Of a DNA stretch of 64,000 bases, positions 18,772 to 26,477 are shown one piece after another. Source of the DNA: DT-111 sp965263225 (GTDB taxonomy: Bacteria > Bacteroidota > Bacteroidia > Chitinophagales > Saprospiraceae). The DNA lies in assembly GCA_965263225.1 (NCBI GenBank), contig CBDHHG010000046.1:310001-374000 (forward strand). Reading direction: 5' to 3'. The stretch's first letter is position 1. Every line of letters starts with the position of its first letter. Position numbers and translations under genes: made by a program. Under the pieces are notes generated by a model. The model did no database searches. It was not told where the DNA came from and saw only the letters and a list, made by a program, of their open reading frames with translations.

Positions 18772-19821
18772 ATGAGCACAGCATTGCTTCAACAAATTGA
18801 GTTGTTGGTTGGGAGTATAGGGGTGATCTTGGGGCTCTTCTTTTCGACCCTGATATTGTCGAATCGTCAAGGCCAACACCGAGCTAATATTTTTCTCGCC
18901 ATTTATCTACTGGCTTTTAGCTTGCGGGTGGGCAAGTCCCTATTCCACAATTACTTTGAACTCGATCCCGTATTGCGGACTTTCTTTTTAACGACTTTGC
19001 TTTGCGTCGGACCGTCCATTTTCTTATACGTTTCCTATGTCCTTTCCCGTACCTTGAAATGGAATCTATGGACGTGGCTACACTATCTGCCATTCTTAGT
19101 TTTTGCCAGCTGTTGTTGGCTTATTCCCAATAATGGATCTTGGATATTCGGACTGTTCTATAATTTTTTGATCCTTCATATGTTTGTCTATACGGTGATT
19201 TCCCTGATTAAATTGAATACCCTAAAGAAGACTCAGGTGTTGGAGGGAAATTCGAAATTGAGACGATGGCTATATCACTTCTTGATCGTCAATTTGGTCT
19301 TTATCGGTTTTTATTTCTTGATTTCAGCGCTACTTGTAAGTTTTTACATGGGTATCTCCTTTCTATTTTCTTCCGTGATTATTTATTTATCCCTCCTAGC
19401 CTTCAGAAGTCCATCTTTATTTAAAGGGGCTGTAGAAAAATATAGTCAATCCAGCTTAAGAGATGAAGACGCAGATCAACTCATCAAGCACCTTAGAGAG
19501 ATTATGGTAAGGGAAAAACCGTATCTCGATCCAGCCTTGAAAATATCAAAGCTAAGTACTAGGCTAGGTATTAGTTCGAAGTTGCTTTCCCAAGTCATTA
19601 ACCAGAAAGAGGATTTGAACTATTCCCAGTTTATCTCCAAGTATCGAGTGGAAGAAGTAAAGCGATTAATGCAATTACCTGATTACACCCATGTAACCAT
19701 TGCTGCTATGGCTTATGACAGTGGTTTTAGTAGCATCTCTACCTTCAACACCGCCTTCAAAAGACATGCTGGTCAGACGGCCAAGGCCTATCGAAAAGCA
19801 CTGGAACAAGAAAAGGAATAA
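18772..19821 (+). CDS. Membrane-anchored AraC-family transcription regulator
   Basis: About 349 residues from ATG 18772 (MSTALLQQIELLVG); a TTG six bases earlier is less likely. The first ~215 residues hold seven hydrophobic segments, the usual sensor module of Bacteroidota 7TM-AraC proteins. The C-terminal ~100 residues are a double helix-turn-helix: YLDPALKISKLSTRLGISSKLLSQVINQ and ...DYTHVTIAAMAYDSGFSSISTFNTAFKRHAGQTAKAYR, the second with the AraC signature. It probably relays a membrane or envelope signal to DNA. Targets are not visible; the secreted Nudix-fold gene 93 bases downstream is a candidate. Confidence 0.9.
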   Translation: MSTALLQQIELLVGSIGVILGLFFSTLILSNRQGQHRANIFLAIYLLAFSLRVGKSLFHNYFELDPVLRTFFLTTLLCVGPSIFLYVSYVLSRTLKWNLWTWLHYLPFLVFASCCWLIPNNGSWIFGLFYNFLILHMFVYTVISLIKLNTLKKTQVLEGNSKLRRWLYHFLIVNLVFIGFYFLISALLVSFYMGISFLFSSVIIYLSLLAFRSPSLFKGAVEKYSQSSLRDEDADQLIKHLREIMVREKPYLDPALKISKLSTRLGISSKLLSQVINQKEDLNYSQFISKYRVEEVKRLMQLPDYTHVTIAAMAYDSGFSSISTFNTAFKRHAGQTAKAYRKALEQEKE

Positions 19822-19914
19822 AAAATTTCGAAAAAGAATGCCAACATCCTGATTTCGGTAGGATACCAGGACCATTGCGCTCAGATTTGTTGCTGAATTC
19901 AAAAAGCAATTACC

Positions 19915-20460
19915 ATGAGACTATTCATTCTTTTTCTCTTGTTGGCATCCAGCCCATCCGTTTTTGGCCAGAGTAATCCACATCGCGACCCAACGCACAA
20001 TTTTGCGGTTCATCGCCTAATCATCTTGAACGATAATAATGAAATCTTGATGTGCCGCGAAAAGCAGGTATGGGCTACTCCTTCCTATGTCTATAAAGAC
20101 CGACAGTACATCAAAGAAAGTCTTGATAGCCTGGCTAAGGCCTATGGACTGGAGATTTCAGCGCCTAAGTTGCGAGGACAATTTAGTTATAAATATGACT
20201 ACCATCCTTATGCTACTTTGCGGCATTATTATGTAGCCCGATACAGTAAAGGAGCGGTGAAGCTCCCGGCGGGTTTGGACGAGGTGAGATGGATGCCCAT
20301 TGACAAAGCCATTAAGGCCAATACGGTGACTTCCATTAGAGAGATTACACAGCAGATCCTCCGTTTCCCGGAAAAAATTTGGGGCGGCTCGTTCCTAGTG
20401 AGCCAGGAAGGGGATGAACATCCTACGACAATGGTAGAGGCCTTCTATCCTTTACATTAG
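19915..20460 (+). CDS. Secreted Nudix-fold protein lacking the catalytic box
   Basis: 181 residues with a signal peptide (SSPSVFGQS). The mature protein follows the Nudix strand order (FAVHRLIILNDNNEILMCREKQVWATPSYVYKDRQYIKESLDSLAKAYGLEIS... and DEVRWMPIDKAI near the end). Where the Nudix box should be, only one Glu remains (YIKESLDSLAKAYGLEIS) and REx2EExGU is absent, so hydrolase activity is unlikely. Export of a Nudix fold is unusual, since substrates are normally cytoplasmic; it could be a ligand-binding derivative. Fold assignment is my inference. Confidence 0.6.
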   Translation: MRLFILFLLLASSPSVFGQSNPHRDPTHNFAVHRLIILNDNNEILMCREKQVWATPSYVYKDRQYIKESLDSLAKAYGLEISAPKLRGQFSYKYDYHPYATLRHYYVARYSKGAVKLPAGLDEVRWMPIDKAIKANTVTSIREITQQILRFPEKIWGGSFLVSQEGDEHPTTMVEAFYPLH

Positions 20461-20511
20461 CAATCATCTCTACTAATTGGCAAGCTTTGTTTTAGAACAG
20501 TGTGATAAACA

Positions 20512-20569
20512 AAAAAGGGAACAGGAGGAGAAGGCCATCCTGTAGCCAGGCTTAAACTGGTCCCTTTTT
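20512..20569. terminator. Branched bidirectional terminator-like structure
   Basis: An outer stem AAAAAGGGA (20512-20520)/TCCCTTTTT (20561-20569) encloses two further stems, ACAGGA/TCCTGT (20521-20526 with 20538-20543) and CCAG/CTGG (20546-20549 with 20557-20560), i.e. a three-way junction. The T run on either strand suits termination of the converging neighbours. Confidence 0.6.
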
Positions 20570-20649
20570 ACTTAGTTTTTCCTGCTCGATTCTTGGCTTT
20601 ACTCGGAATCTGCTCCTCATAATTCCAAAGAAGAGAGGTTATAAAATAC

Positions 20650-22089
20650 TTAGTAGCCAACTGGAATTGTCCACTCAGTTTGTGGGATGTACCAAACATC
20701 CTTTTCCAGATCAACGCCACCTTTCATTCTTTCTTGCACCATTCGGTCGATGATGAATACACCTACCTGAGCCATATTTTCGAAGGTATCAATGCCATTA
20801 TTCGGGAAGCCTCCTCGGGTTCTATGAATGTTAAAGGTATTAGAGAATCTTTGCCCAAAGGCTCGTTCTAGCCCTTCCTTACCAAGCATGAAGCCCAACA
20901 GCCCACCCCAGGTAGCTGTAGGGTTATCCGAATCCCAACCGGCCAGTGCTCCAATCTTAACGGTTTCTTTGAAATCGCCTTCTCCATAAAGGAGACTGAC
21001 AATGCTTGCGCCGAAATTGATGCCTGCCGCAAAACATCCATTACAGACTTGATCCTTGGTACTCCACAAGTATCCGTCAGCTTGCTGTACCTGGTACTTC
21101 TCGTGTAAAGCATCTCTTGCCGTTTCCCAGGGAACTCCAGCTGCGTATTGTGTTTTAACAAAATCATACATTTTGGCAGAGTAAGATTCATTGGGTAAGC
21201 GCTGACGGGCAGTTTCAGCCATCCAGATCAACTTATCTTTGGTGCTCATGCCTTCCTTGGGTACACTGGCTAGAGCATACATAATGACGTAAAACTCAGC
21301 CGCCCACTGCGCATTTAAGCGGGCGGTAGTTTGAATGGGCGTTTCAGCGATTTCAAGTGCTATATCGGGCCTGGTAGGTGCGAAGAAGCCAAAGATTTCC
21401 GTAGTCAATTGCGCATCGATCATCTCGTAGTTCGGGTTGTTTTCCGGTGCGCTAGTGGCAGGTGGAAGCATTCCATCCTGCATGAGATCATGTGCCGTTT
21501 GATTGGATACCCAAAGGTAGTTTTCTCCTGGTTTACCGTCTGCCCCAACGAAAGGGCTTTCACCTTCCTTGTAAATGTGGGTCAGCCATCCATCTCTGAT
21601 TTGTTCAGCCGTCAGTTGGGTGGTCTGGTTATGATAGGTAATGTATTGATATATATATTCGATATCCGTGTCATCATCGGCTCCCCAGGTGCCGTCTTCG
21701 TCTTCGAATAGAAAAGTAATCGTGGGTGATAGGGTGTCATTAAAGGAATTGTCCCACATATTGGGCTGGTCGGGTTGCCCCCAATCAGCACGGGTATAGA
21801 AACCAGCGGCTCTCCCATTTTTTCCCTCTCCCCCAATCTTGTCCATTTCGGTAATTAGGCCCGTCCAGTTGGCAATACACTGGCCTAGCCAAAAACCGTA
21901 CAGTTGATCTGCATATTGAGTACGCGAAAGGGTTAGATCAGAGGCTTTGGACTGATAAGCAGTGTAGGTCAGTTTGGGGTCCTGAAGCTGGGTTGATTTA
22001 TCCTCGACCTGTTTAGAGCCGTCTATGGGTTTGGATTCACAGGCCATTAGGCACAAAGAGAGTAAGAGAATATAACAATGCTGGTACAT
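20650..22089 (-). CDS. ADP-ribosylglycohydrolase-family lipoprotein
   Basis: 479 residues starting with a lipoprotein signal (LLLSLCLMAC). The family metal-binding motifs are present: YGFWLGQCIANWTG near residue 66, ADDDTDIEYIYQYI around 137-150, and AGWDSDNPTATWGGLLGFMLG toward the C terminus (the D-x-DNPT-x-G pattern). Enzymes of this family cleave ADP-ribose from proteins or small molecules or cleave related N-glycosides. The lipid-anchored envelope location implies a substrate outside the cytoplasm, possibly a sugar or nucleoside conjugate, and not intracellular ADP-ribosylated protein. The gene is monocistronic. Confidence 0.87.
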   Translation of the reverse strand: MYQHCYILLLSLCLMACESKPIDGSKQVEDKSTQLQDPKLTYTAYQSKASDLTLSRTQYADQLYGFWLGQCIANWTGLITEMDKIGGEGKNGRAAGFYTRADWGQPDQPNMWDNSFNDTLSPTITFLFEDEDGTWGADDDTDIEYIYQYITYHNQTTQLTAEQIRDGWLTHIYKEGESPFVGADGKPGENYLWVSNQTAHDLMQDGMLPPATSAPENNPNYEMIDAQLTTEIFGFFAPTRPDIALEIAETPIQTTARLNAQWAAEFYVIMYALASVPKEGMSTKDKLIWMAETARQRLPNESYSAKMYDFVKTQYAAGVPWETARDALHEKYQVQQADGYLWSTKDQVCNGCFAAGINFGASIVSLLYGEGDFKETVKIGALAGWDSDNPTATWGGLLGFMLGKEGLERAFGQRFSNTFNIHRTRGGFPNNGIDTFENMAQVGVFIIDRMVQERMKGGVDLEKDVWYIPQTEWTIPVGY

Positions 22090-23027
22090 ATCCGAATTAA
22101 AGTTGGTTCAGTCCCTAAATATAGCATATCAGGTAAATTAGCGCTCGGTTTTGAAGGAAAAGTCCAAATCGATAGGGGGGAGCTTGACGGAAATATAGCC
22201 CCATTGTAGGCTCAACTTCTGGCAAGATAGGGGACCAGACGGGAAGGTATGGATGATCCTTGCTTATTTCATATATAAATATTGCTAAAGTCAACTAAGG
22301 ATTTTGCCTAGATATTTACACTACCTAACAATATTTTTTTTTTTCCAGACGTTTTCTTGCAAGTTCCAATTGAAAGATTTAAATTGACAATGTTTCTACC
22401 AGAATTATTTGCTTTACCCGACAGTTATATTAATAATAATTTTATTTCGTGAATTAGTTGTTCTCTAGCTAAATTCCTTTTTTCGTTTCTAACCATTCAC
22501 ACATCTGATTTAATTCCCTCCTAACAAGAGGGCTGCTTCTCTGTATACTAATCTCTGCTCTGGGATTTTTGTGGCGAAGCTGTATCAATTTCCCAAGCAA
22601 AAGTCTATTTTTACTACTTTTTTTGAGCTTTTCAAGCTGTTCACACACTATTCCCGTTTACTAAGTCTTCACCGCCAAGGACTAGCTGGGATTTCTATTC
22701 CTGAAATCTGTCAGCAATCTTCTTTATTCCTACTGTAACTATTTTAGGTATTGTAAATCAGTAGCTTAAAGGTTGGGGAAGGCTCGTTTTACTCACTCAA
22801 ATTAGTTCCTACACTATTTTGTGAGCATAAGCCATACGGTTTGTGCTCAGAGATGAACCTTAGACTACACCAGCTAGACATCTTACATCATGTCTAAATG
22901 GATAACCTATATACAAATTTTGCGCTTTTCAGTAAGAAACTGGAATACTAGCGTTCCAACACTGACTTTTCACACCGTTTTAGAGGCTATAAAATATCTA
23001 TATAACAATACAAACACACAGCAACCT
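22090..23027 (+). promoter_or_regulatory. Long leader of the RiPP locus
   Basis: About 940 bases without a convincing gene ahead of the NusG-like gene. It is AT-rich with several T runs, and includes the 12-bp hairpin at 22822-22849. In-frame sequence from 22890 to 23027 is open but of non-protein composition. Length, hairpin and position before a specialised NusG gene suggest a transcription-control leader (inference). Confidence 0.5.
22822..22849 (+). promoter_or_regulatory. Perfect 12-bp RNA hairpin in the leader
   Basis: On the transcript UGAGCAUAAGCC pairs with GGUUUGUGCUCA around an AUAC tetraloop, with only two G-U wobbles. No T run follows, so it is not a standard terminator. It lies ~180 bases before the NusG-like start codon. 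A loading signal for that protein, comparable to RNA hairpins used by other NusG paralogues, is a reasonable hypothesis. Confidence 0.6.
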
Positions 23028-23531
23028 ATGGTTTCAAAGGATTGGTATGTTGCATACACTTTTCCAAAGCAAGAAAGGAAGGTCAATCGGCAATTAACTC
23101 AATTGGGAATAGAGACTTACCTGCCATTTTACGAAACTATTCGCCAATGGAGTGACCGGAGAAAAAAATTGGAAGTTCCCTTGTTTCCCAATTACATTTT
23201 TGTCAGGACACATTCGAAGAAATTAGCGGAATTACTATCCGTTGACGGCTTATCCAGGTTTGTAGCCTTCGGTGGTACCTATGCCACTGTACGCTCCGAA
23301 GAAATTCGCGCCATAGATCACCTATTGCGAACCGGATTGACCGTACAGCGAGAATCCTATCCATTTAAAGTCGGAGAAGAGGTTGAAATTGGGAGCGGCC
23401 CATTAGCGGGTTTGCGTGGCTGTATTATGCAGCGAAAGGGAAAAGCCCGATTTATTCTTAAGGTAGAAGGCATTAAGCAAGCCCTTGCTATTGATCTACC
23501 TCGCGCCTATTTAAAGGCGGCTCATATCTAG
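23028..23531 (+). CDS. Specialised NusG paralogue (UpxY/LoaP-like antiterminator)
   Basis: 167 residues from ATG 23028 (MVSKDWYVAYTFPKQERKV), the canonical NGN-domain opening; upstream in-frame sequence is not family-like. The NGN domain runs to about residue 95 (LGIETYLPFYETIRQWSDRRKKLEVPLFPNYIFV), and a KOW domain follows (VGEEVEIGSGPLAGLRGCIMQRKGKARFILKV). It is a paralogue and not housekeeping NusG, because SecE and ribosomal protein genes are absent and it heads a biosynthetic locus. In Bacteroidota such UpxY proteins promote read-through of long operons, usually capsule loci; here it likely serves the peptide cluster that begins 57 bases downstream. Confidence 0.9.
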   Translation: MVSKDWYVAYTFPKQERKVNRQLTQLGIETYLPFYETIRQWSDRRKKLEVPLFPNYIFVRTHSKKLAELLSVDGLSRFVAFGGTYATVRSEEIRAIDHLLRTGLTVQRESYPFKVGEEVEIGSGPLAGLRGCIMQRKGKARFILKVEGIKQALAIDLPRAYLKAAHI

Positions 23532-23588
23532 TATTCTTCTTCTAGGCATCTTTTTTACTACTACCTTTCTGCCAACTCTACAGAAGAA

Positions 23589-24419
23589 ATGCCCAGCACC
23601 AACTCAATTTGCCTGCTTATTAATCAGGAGCCGCAGAACAGATTTGGAATTCGTTCTGCTATTGGCCGTGATGTAGCTATTGAAGAAGCTACCTGCATGG
23701 AATCAGCGATTTTCCAGTTGCGTACGCAACAGATCGCTTGGATACTGATTGCTTGTAGCTCCCAAGACTTTGTTTCCCAGAAACTAATGATCATTCGTTT
23801 GAAGTCTTCTTTCCCCCTGATACCGATTATTGGCCTCGTACCTGAAGACAACTTGGAGCTAGTACTCAAGTGTGGGCAAGTAGGAATAGATGGGGTAGTA
23901 GCACTGGAGAGGCTGGGACGACTAAAATCTATCATGAACCAGTTTTACCTGGGGAGCCGAGTCAGAGTGTTATTGCGGGACTTTTCTTTGGATTGGCATC
24001 CGTTATCTGATTTGGCCAAAAAGGCACTTCGGTTTATTGAACAGCACTACATTAGCCTGGTTGGCGTCAATGAGATTTCTGCTTACCTGGATATCAATGA
24101 ATCTACTCTGGCAAGAGAATTTAAAAAATGCCGCTTGGTCAGCCCCAAACGCTTACTACTCTACTTCAAGATTAGTCATGCTACCAATCTGATGCTGAAC
24201 AAAGGACTAACGATCAAGGAGATTGCCAACCTATCGGGATTCAGTAATGAAAAACGTTTTAGTGAGTGCTTTCGACGGGTCTTTCAATGTACCCCCAAGG
24301 CCGTTAGAAGAGAAATTCTAAGTAATGGTTTTATCATCAACTATTCCGGTCAATTGACCAACCATTCCCTACAAAATTCCATTTTCCAAAAATCTCTTTC
24401 TGTAAGGGATGAATCCTAA
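23589..24419 (+). CDS. AraC-type regulator with degenerate receiver-like N terminus
   Basis: 276 residues. The first ~115 have the alternating strand/helix pattern of a response-regulator receiver (ICLLINQEPQNRFGIRSAI, WILIACSSQDF, IPIIGLVPEDNLELVLKCGQVGIDGVV), but no phosphoacceptor Asp is at the expected strand end (IACSS). After a linker, residues ~150-250 form the AraC double HTH: LVGVNEISAYLDINESTLAREFKKC and LTIKEIANLSGFSNEKRFSECFRRVFQCTPKAVRR. It is probably the pathway-specific regulator of the following RiPP genes, acting without phosphorylation (inference). Confidence 0.85.
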   Translation: MPSTNSICLLINQEPQNRFGIRSAIGRDVAIEEATCMESAIFQLRTQQIAWILIACSSQDFVSQKLMIIRLKSSFPLIPIIGLVPEDNLELVLKCGQVGIDGVVALERLGRLKSIMNQFYLGSRVRVLLRDFSLDWHPLSDLAKKALRFIEQHYISLVGVNEISAYLDINESTLAREFKKCRLVSPKRLLLYFKISHATNLMLNKGLTIKEIANLSGFSNEKRFSECFRRVFQCTPKAVRREILSNGFIINYSGQLTNHSLQNSIFQKSLSVRDES

Positions 24420-24437
24420 AAATCGAAATTGTCTATT

Positions 24438-25349
24438 ATGCAAGAAACGATCAAAACTTATGTGATTGAAGAGCATCACGAGGCATTCTTAGTGTGGAAA
24501 CACGCGATCAAAAACAATTGGATGCCTGCCACTGGTAATTGTCTCTACCATGTAGATGAACACTCCGATATGGGAACCCCCCGCTTTAATACTTCGATTC
24601 ACCATCTCAATGGGAATCTCGATGTCATTAAAGATTTTACCTATCGTGAGTTGAATATTGCCGATTTTATCGTCCCAGCCGTTTATCAAGATATCTTTGA
24701 TCGCATCTACTGGATCAGGCAACGCCATAAGGCCAAGAAGAAGCGTTCCCATAAAATGTACGTCAAATCTTATAATGAAGCAGGCAAAAAGCTACTCTCC
24801 TCCACTAACCACTTCTCAGCTGTGGTAGAGGATAGCGACGATGCTTTTGACGAAGACATCAGAACATTCGGATATTATCTCCGAGACGCTGATGAAATAC
24901 CCGGCCAGCAGCAAGCTGTCGTCCTGGATATAGATTTGGACTATTTCTCTTGTGCAGGTAATCCGCTAGAATTAAATGAAATCGTATTGGAAATAACGGA
25001 AGATGAATACAACCGATTTCTACACAATCCCTACCATCCGGTAAATTTTATGTTTAATCGAGTGGAAGCAGAAAAGGAGGGGGATAAATACTTTTACGTT
25101 TTCAATTATTTCAATGAAGTGTATCCCACCAAATTAAAAGTGGAGCAGCAGGATATTCTGGACCGAATCAATCAGTTTACGGAATTGCTGAAGCAAAAGC
25201 GGGTCAAGCCCCACATTATCGATATTTGTCGATCTCGTTTTAGTGGATATACACCAGATGATCAATGGGAGTTTATAGAGAAGGCGCTCTTGAAAAATCT
25301 CAAAGAATTATATCCTATTGAATTGATTCCCGTATCTGAGCTATGGTAA
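24438..25349 (+). CDS. UPF0489-family protein, candidate peptide arginase
   Basis: 303 residues from ATG 24438 (MQETIKTYVIEEHHEAF); a TTG nine bases earlier is less likely. The arginase-fold metal motifs are intact: HVDEHSDM at 38-45 and DIDLDYF at 164-170. UPF0489 includes OspR-type peptide arginases, which convert Arg side chains in RiPP precursors to ornithine with loss of urea. The context fits well: all ten precursor peptides encoded nearby share CYRRNRS, with three Arg. The start is 18 bases after the AraC gene, as in an operon. Family membership is well supported by motifs; activity on these peptides is inference. Confidence 0.82.
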   Translation: MQETIKTYVIEEHHEAFLVWKHAIKNNWMPATGNCLYHVDEHSDMGTPRFNTSIHHLNGNLDVIKDFTYRELNIADFIVPAVYQDIFDRIYWIRQRHKAKKKRSHKMYVKSYNEAGKKLLSSTNHFSAVVEDSDDAFDEDIRTFGYYLRDADEIPGQQQAVVLDIDLDYFSCAGNPLELNEIVLEITEDEYNRFLHNPYHPVNFMFNRVEAEKEGDKYFYVFNYFNEVYPTKLKVEQQDILDRINQFTELLKQKRVKPHIIDICRSRFSGYTPDDQWEFIEKALLKNLKELYPIELIPVSELW

Positions 25350-25386
25350 TCCTGTATCTCCATCACTGGTAAACTCTTCTTCGACA

Positions 25387-26466
25387 ATGAGTTCTAAAAA
25401 GCATAGTATTTCCTTCTGCACAGTTTGCATGAATCGAAGTCATCATCTCAAACAAACGCTTCCTCAAAATATAGCTGACAACGCCGATTATCCCAAGCTG
25501 GAATTTGTGCTGCTGGACTATAACTCTCAGGATGGTTTAGAAGAATGGGTGCGTCGAGAGATGAAGCCGCATATTGACTCTGGGCGTCTGCTCTATGTTA
25601 AGACTACTGCTCCTCAGTATTTTCACATGAGTCACTCTCGGAACGTGGTCTGTCGAGCAGCCAACGGTGAGATTATCGTCAGTGTTGATGCGGATAATTT
25701 TGTAGGGAAGGGTTTTGCCCAATACATCAATGAGCAATTTCTTCAGTATGAAGATATTTATCTGTCGTCCCATTGGAAGCGTTCTCTAGCAGATGTATTA
25801 GGACGGATTTGTATGAAAAAAGAAGACTTTTTAGCTGTTCATGGCTATGATGAACGGATTTCAGAATGGGGGTTTGAAGATTTTGACCTGCGGGCGAGAT
25901 TGCGGATGTCAGGGTTAGAGCCTCGCTACATCACTCGCAAATACTTTCTTCGGTCGATTGCACATAATAATGAGGAAAGGGTTCGTAATCAATGGAATTA
26001 TAACGAGCTGAAAGAACTCTACATTCAGTATATCGACCCGCAGTCGTCAAGAGTCCTCTTCATTTACAAGGATGGAACTTTTGAAGACGGAACCCTAGTA
26101 ATCAACCATGAAAGAGATGGAACAGGCTATGTGCTTCCAAGCATTTTAGAAGGAGATTGGCAAGCGGGAGTATGGACCAGGGAGGGGGATCAATTAGAGC
26201 TCAAATGGAAAAGAGGGACAGTGGAAAGTTGGCAGCATCAAAATGCGGCAGATACTCAACATCCCTGCTTGGTTCGAGAGGGCCTGTGCTTTTATCAAAT
26301 TTTGGATCAAAGGGTTAAAAGTGAGGTCATCTTGAAATATTCCGAGATTGCCAACCACTTTCGTTGTGTGGCAAAACTGCAGCATCAAAATCCCAAAGTC
26401 AATCCAGTTGGTTTTGGACAGGCCAGTCTGACCAAGAATTTTAGTGAAGTTTTGGAAATTAAATAG
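25387..26466 (+). CDS. GT2 (GT-A fold) glycosyltransferase
   Basis: 359 residues. The GT-A domain covers about 1-220: ISFCTVCMNRSHHLKQTL opening, nucleotide-sugar DxD as Asp101-Ala-Asp103 (VSVDADNF), and the galactosyltransferase-type acceptor motif WGFEDFDLRARL at 161-172. There are no membrane segments, so it is cytosolic. The last ~140 residues form an extra beta-rich module (VLFIYKDGTFEDGTLVINHERDG, GDWQAGVWTREGDQLELKWKRG) that I do not recognise. Position inside the RiPP operon, 37 bases after the arginase and 11 before the next gene, suggests that it modifies the peptide, but no acceptor is proven. Confidence 0.85.
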   Translation: MSSKKHSISFCTVCMNRSHHLKQTLPQNIADNADYPKLEFVLLDYNSQDGLEEWVRREMKPHIDSGRLLYVKTTAPQYFHMSHSRNVVCRAANGEIIVSVDADNFVGKGFAQYINEQFLQYEDIYLSSHWKRSLADVLGRICMKKEDFLAVHGYDERISEWGFEDFDLRARLRMSGLEPRYITRKYFLRSIAHNNEERVRNQWNYNELKELYIQYIDPQSSRVLFIYKDGTFEDGTLVINHERDGTGYVLPSILEGDWQAGVWTREGDQLELKWKRGTVESWQHQNAADTQHPCLVREGLCFYQILDQRVKSEVILKYSEIANHFRCVAKLQHQNPKVNPVGFGQASLTKNFSEVLEIK

Positions 26467-26477
26467 TGTACAGAGCT

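Noticed and set aside
22890..23027. N-terminal extension of the NusG paralogue from an earlier ATG
   Set aside because: NGN domains begin at MVSKDWYVAYT; the upstream residues are unlike any family member and belong to the leader.
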